A DNA stretch of 6,880 bases. Source: CAYPXN01 sp964414715 (GTDB taxonomy: Bacteria; UBA10199; JADFYH01). This document shows, in pieces, positions 5,185 to 6,880 of this stretch. The stretch covers positions 1 to 6,880 of the forward strand of contig CAYPXN010000129.1 of NCBI GenBank assembly GCA_964414715.1, read 5' to 3'. How positions within the stretch are numbered: the stretch's first letter is position 1; every line of letters begins with the position of its first letter. The notes under the pieces are model-generated. The model did not search any database and was not told the DNA's origin. It saw only the letters and a program-made list of their open reading frames with translations. A program made the position numbers and the translations under genes.

Positions 5185-5186
5185 GT

Positions 5187-6182
5187 ATGTATCAAATTGT
5201 TCTTCTTCCCGGAGATGGAATCGGTCCTGAAATCACTCAAGCAACCCAACATGTTTTAGAAGCCAGCGGTATGAAAATTCAGTGGCATGAAGCTTTGGCA
5301 GGGCAGAGAGCCATTGAAAAATTTGCGGATCCGCTTCCCGAAGAGACCATTCAACTGATTCAAAAATATAAGGTGGCTTTGAAAGGTCCTATTGGGACTC
5401 CCATTGCGAAGGGTTTTGGCAGTGTGAATGTGTTGATGCGAAAGAAGTTTAATTTGTATGCGAATCTTCGCCCCATCAAATCACTTAAGGGGATTTCTTC
5501 AAAATATCAGAATATTGATTTGGTGGTAGTTCGGGAAAATACGGAAGATTTGTATTCGGGTATTGAACATGAAGTCGCGCCAGGGGTGGTAGAAAGCATC
5601 AAGATCATCACCGAAAAAGCCTCTTTGCGCATTTCAGAATTTGCATTTCAATATGCCGAGAAACATCAGCGTAAAAAAGTTACAGCGATTCATAAAGCGA
5701 ACATCATGAAACTTTCAGACGGGCTTTTCATTGCCTGTTCTAAAAGAGTGGCAGATCGCTACACTGATGTGACTTATAAAGAAATGATTGTCGATAATGC
5801 GTGCATGCAGTTGGTGATCAACCCCCATCAGTTTGATATTTTGTTATTAGAAAATTTATATGGAGATATTGTTTCCGATTTGTGTGCGGGCTTGGTGGGT
5901 GGTTTGGGTGTAGTGCCAGGTGCCAATTTGGGAGAGGAAGTTGCTATTTTTGAAGCCGTTCACGGAAATGCACCCGACATTGCGGGCAAGGGAATTGCGA
6001 ATCCTATGGCCATGATTCTCTCGGCCTCCCTGATGTTAAGATACTTGGGTGAAAATGAAAAAGCTGATAGAATCGAAAAAGCGATAAATCTTGTGACAGA
6101 AAAGGGCGCTGTTCTTACTCCGGATTTGGGAGGTAAGGCGACTACCCAAGAATTGGCCCAGGAGATCGCAAGGAATTTATAG
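5187..6182 (+). CDS. NAD-dependent isocitrate dehydrogenase family protein
   Basis: The 331-residue enzyme belongs to the isocitrate/isopropylmalate dehydrogenase family and looks most like eukaryotic mitochondrial IDH3. The probable reaction is oxidative decarboxylation of isocitrate to 2-oxoglutarate in the TCA cycle. Substrate-binding residues are visible: Ser79 and Asn81 (GSVNV), Arg85, Arg95, Arg116 (RENTE), Tyr123 (LYSGIEH), Lys170 (HKAN), and metal ligands Asp203, Asp227 and Asp231 (YGDIVSDL). HGNAPDIAGKGIANP (259-273) has Asp264-Ile265 where NADP-dependent E. coli Icd has Lys-Tyr, so NAD+ is the expected cofactor. Ser79 favours isocitrate over isopropylmalate; homoisocitrate remains possible. 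The ATG fits the family start (LLPGDGIGPE), but no Shine-Dalgarno sequence precedes it because the repeat arrays reach to within 2 bp. It follows nuoI and probably shares its transcript. Confidence 0.9.
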   Translation: MYQIVLLPGDGIGPEITQATQHVLEASGMKIQWHEALAGQRAIEKFADPLPEETIQLIQKYKVALKGPIGTPIAKGFGSVNVLMRKKFNLYANLRPIKSLKGISSKYQNIDLVVVRENTEDLYSGIEHEVAPGVVESIKIITEKASLRISEFAFQYAEKHQRKKVTAIHKANIMKLSDGLFIACSKRVADRYTDVTYKEMIVDNACMQLVINPHQFDILLLENLYGDIVSDLCAGLVGGLGVVPGANLGEEVAIFEAVHGNAPDIAGKGIANPMAMILSASLMLRYLGENEKADRIEKAINLVTEKGAVLTPDLGGKATTQELAQEIARNL

Positions 6183-6192
6183 AGATTTCCAT

Positions 6193-6549
6193 ATGGAAGA
6201 GACAAAAGACCCCATCGAGTTAAAAGATAATAAAGAGGAAGCTTCTGAAAAACTAACAGATAGCACGGAAGCTCATAACAACCCTCATATTACGACCCTA
6301 TTGCCTCCTCCTGCCTATCGCAAAGCCCCAGAAGATCGTTTCTCAAAGGGAAGAGTGGTAAAATACTTCCCACAGTCTCATTATGGTTTTATCAAAGATC
6401 GTCGTGGAAAAGATCTCTATTTTAATATCGATGAACTTCGCTTTTCAGGCGAGAAAGGCCGAGAATACCTGAAAGAGGGTATTGAAGTAGGCTATGATGT
6501 TGCCTGGACCAGCAAAGGTCTTCATATTTCCAAAATCAAGATTTACTAG
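6193..6549 (+). CDS. Divergent cold-shock-domain protein with acidic N-terminal extension
   Basis: The 118-residue protein has two parts. Residues 1-50 are acidic, low in hydrophobics and probably disordered, ending in a proline-rich LPPPAYRKAPEDR. Residues 51-118 resemble a cold-shock domain: SKGRVVKYFPQSHYGFI (51-67) matches the first strands, with YGFI as a reduced RNP-1, and DLYFNIDELRF (74-84) stands where RNP-2 (normally DIFVHF) is found. The last strand is AWTSKGLHISKIKI (104-117). Such domains bind single-stranded RNA or DNA in the cytosol; nucleic-acid binding here is inferred. It is longer than ordinary Csp proteins (about 70 residues) because of the tail. The start lies 10 bp after the IDH stop codon, with only a weak AGAGA upstream, so it is probably cotranscribed with and translationally linked to IDH. 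Confidence 0.75.
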   Translation: MEETKDPIELKDNKEEASEKLTDSTEAHNNPHITTLLPPPAYRKAPEDRFSKGRVVKYFPQSHYGFIKDRRGKDLYFNIDELRFSGEKGREYLKEGIEVGYDVAWTSKGLHISKIKIY

Positions 6550-6593
6550 TTTTTCAACAATTCTTAACAATTTTTTCAAGCATTTAAGTGAGC

Positions 6594-6607
6594 AACCCTT
6601 TTGGGTT
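6594..6607 (+). other. Short hairpin after the cold-shock gene
   Basis: AACCC-TTTT-GGGTT forms a 5-bp stem with a 4-nt loop, flanked by GC on one side and CATGC on the other. It lies 45 bp after the cold-shock stop codon and behind two AT-rich direct repeats (AACAATT at 6556-6562 and 6566-6572). It lacks a trailing T run, so its role as a terminator is doubtful. Confidence 0.3.
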
Positions 6608-6610
6608 CAT

Positions 6611-6618
6611 GCCGATAA
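6611..6618 (+). promoter_or_regulatory. Possible sigma-28 (FliA)-type -10 element
   Basis: GCCGATAA is an exact match to the -10 consensus of flagellar sigma-28 promoters. The matching -35 position, about 15 nt upstream, reads GCAA (6592-6595) instead of TAAA, so the -35 is weak. If real, transcription would start near 6625 and give a leader of about 120 nt before the secreted protein gene, containing leader element B. Confidence 0.3.
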
Positions 6619-6640
6619 ATAAATCACGGGGCACTCCAAA

Positions 6641-6746
6641 CAAATAGTTCAGCATGTGCGAACGAAAAGAGATTTACTCTCTTTGAGTGAGCAAGAACAG
6701 GGGTACGGGGATGACCATAGGGAATCCCTGATCCAATGGAGTGTAT
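6641..6746 (+). promoter_or_regulatory. Leader element copy B, possible structured RNA or RBS-bearing repeat
   Basis: This is the plus-strand partner of the elbB leader. Over 106 ungapped positions it shares CAAATAG (6641-6647), GATTTACTC (6671-6679) and 42 of 51 bases at 6691-6741. Its hairpin pairs AAAGAG (6666-6671) with CTCTTT (6679-6684) around ATTTACT. The pairs next to the closing G-C are A-T, G-C and A-T, where copy A has G-C, C-G and T-A. GGGGAT (6707-6712) can pair with ATCCCT (6724-6729), competing with AGGG-AAT-CCCT (6719-6729). A further stem, GTTC/GAAC with inner GC pairs, lies at 6647-6663 and is not seen in copy A. GGAG (6738-6741) is the Shine-Dalgarno sequence of the next gene. 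Confidence 0.6.
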
Positions 6747-6880
6747 ATGAAAAAATCTTATATTATTTTGGCGATTTTCTTCGTCCTATTTTCCTCAAAA
6801 TTTGTTGAAGCCAGAACTATCGAAGCAGATCCAGGCATTGCGACAACAACGCCTCCGGATGTTACTTCTATAGTTGACGT
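6747..6880 (+). CDS. Start of a secreted or envelope protein of unknown function (3' end outside window)
   Basis: Forty-four complete codons are present. The N-terminus has two lysines, then a hydrophobic core (YIILAIFFVLF, about 5-15), then SSKFVEARTIEADP, which fits a Sec signal peptide. A likely signal peptidase I site lies near VEA-R (about residue 22). There is no lipobox cysteine. The following residues (GIATTTPPDVTSIVDV) are threonine- and proline-rich, like the start of an exported low-complexity or repeat protein. The start has GGAG 5 nt upstream. I recognise no family from this fragment. Its leader is leader element B, and a sigma-28-like -10 lies further upstream, which only hints at motility or surface function. 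Confidence 0.75.
   Translation, partial: MKKSYIILAIFFVLFSSKFVEARTIEADPGIATTTPPDVTSIVD

Noticed and set aside
5960..6205. An 81-codon minus-strand open frame opposite the end of IDH
   Set aside because: It is antisense to conserved IDH sequence, including the NAD-binding loop, and has no recognisable domain.
6594..6607. AACCCTTTTGGGTT as a rho-independent terminator of the cold-shock gene
   Set aside because: The stem is only 5 bp and is not followed by a T run, so it is listed only as a hairpin.
6587..6694. Direct repeat AGTGAGCAA at 6587-6595 and 6686-6694 as evidence of a duplication or attachment site
   Set aside because: Flanking sequence does not align beyond the nine bases, and there is no integrase or insertion between them.
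6550..6746. A known riboswitch (c-di-GMP-I/GEMM, TPP or similar) ahead of the last gene
   Set aside because: CACGGGGCA and CGGGGATGACC recalled parts of GEMM, but GACGCAAAGCC and the paired tetraloop/receptor arrangement are missing. No other class fitted.

Overview
The window looks like chromosomal DNA of a free-living Gram-negative bacterium of moderate, slightly AT-rich composition. The NuoI sequence, the peroxiredoxin type and the dispersed palindromic repeats suggest a deltaproteobacterium-like or related uncultured lineage. This placement is an inference and a weak one. There are no phage, transposase, CRISPR, rRNA or tRNA signals. The coding part is housekeeping and accessory metabolism, and the unexpected structure lies in the short intergenic gaps.

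Layout. The left two thirds are read on the minus strand, listed here in order of transcription. A 2-Cys peroxiredoxin (4394-3807) has its own promoter and terminator. A Phd/YefM-VapC type toxin-antitoxin pair (3697-3133) has an operator-like palindrome and a terminator. A 2,4-dienoyl-CoA reductase-type SDR (3072-2251) is followed by elbB (2144-1491) and a DUF4149 membrane protein (1480-1013). Next comes a dispersed inverted repeat (1007-916), then the N-terminal 298 codons of a thiamine-diphosphate decarboxylase of the indolepyruvate/phenylpyruvate type (895 to beyond position 1). A divergent promoter region (4395-4588) separates these from plus-strand genes: a stand-alone nuoI (4589-5104), an NAD-type isocitrate dehydrogenase family protein (5187-6182), a divergent cold-shock-domain protein (6193-6549) and the start of a secreted protein (6747 to beyond the end).

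How the genes fit together. elbB and DUF4149 are 10 bp apart and almost certainly cotranscribed; the SDR upstream probably shares the transcript. IDH produces NADH and NuoI belongs to complex I, which consumes it, so that pairing is metabolically coherent. The cold-shock gene follows IDH after 10 bp and is probably cotranscribed. The peroxiredoxin and the toxin-antitoxin pair look like self-contained units because each ends in a strong hairpin with a T run.

Most interesting observations. (1) The 106-nt gap before elbB (minus strand) and the 106 nt before the last gene (plus strand) align without gaps. The last 51 aligned positions are 42/51 identical and include the Shine-Dalgarno sequence. 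A shared hairpin keeps its G-ATTTACT-C loop region while three stem pairs change on both sides. This may be an undescribed cis-acting leader RNA or a mobile repeat that carries an RBS. (2) The nuoI-IDH gap is made almost entirely of five 7-bp repeat units, a 10-nt spacer and five inverted 7-bp units, with no recognisable RBS before IDH. (3) The SDR carries the DECR-type Tyr/Ser/Lys active site rather than classical YxxxK.
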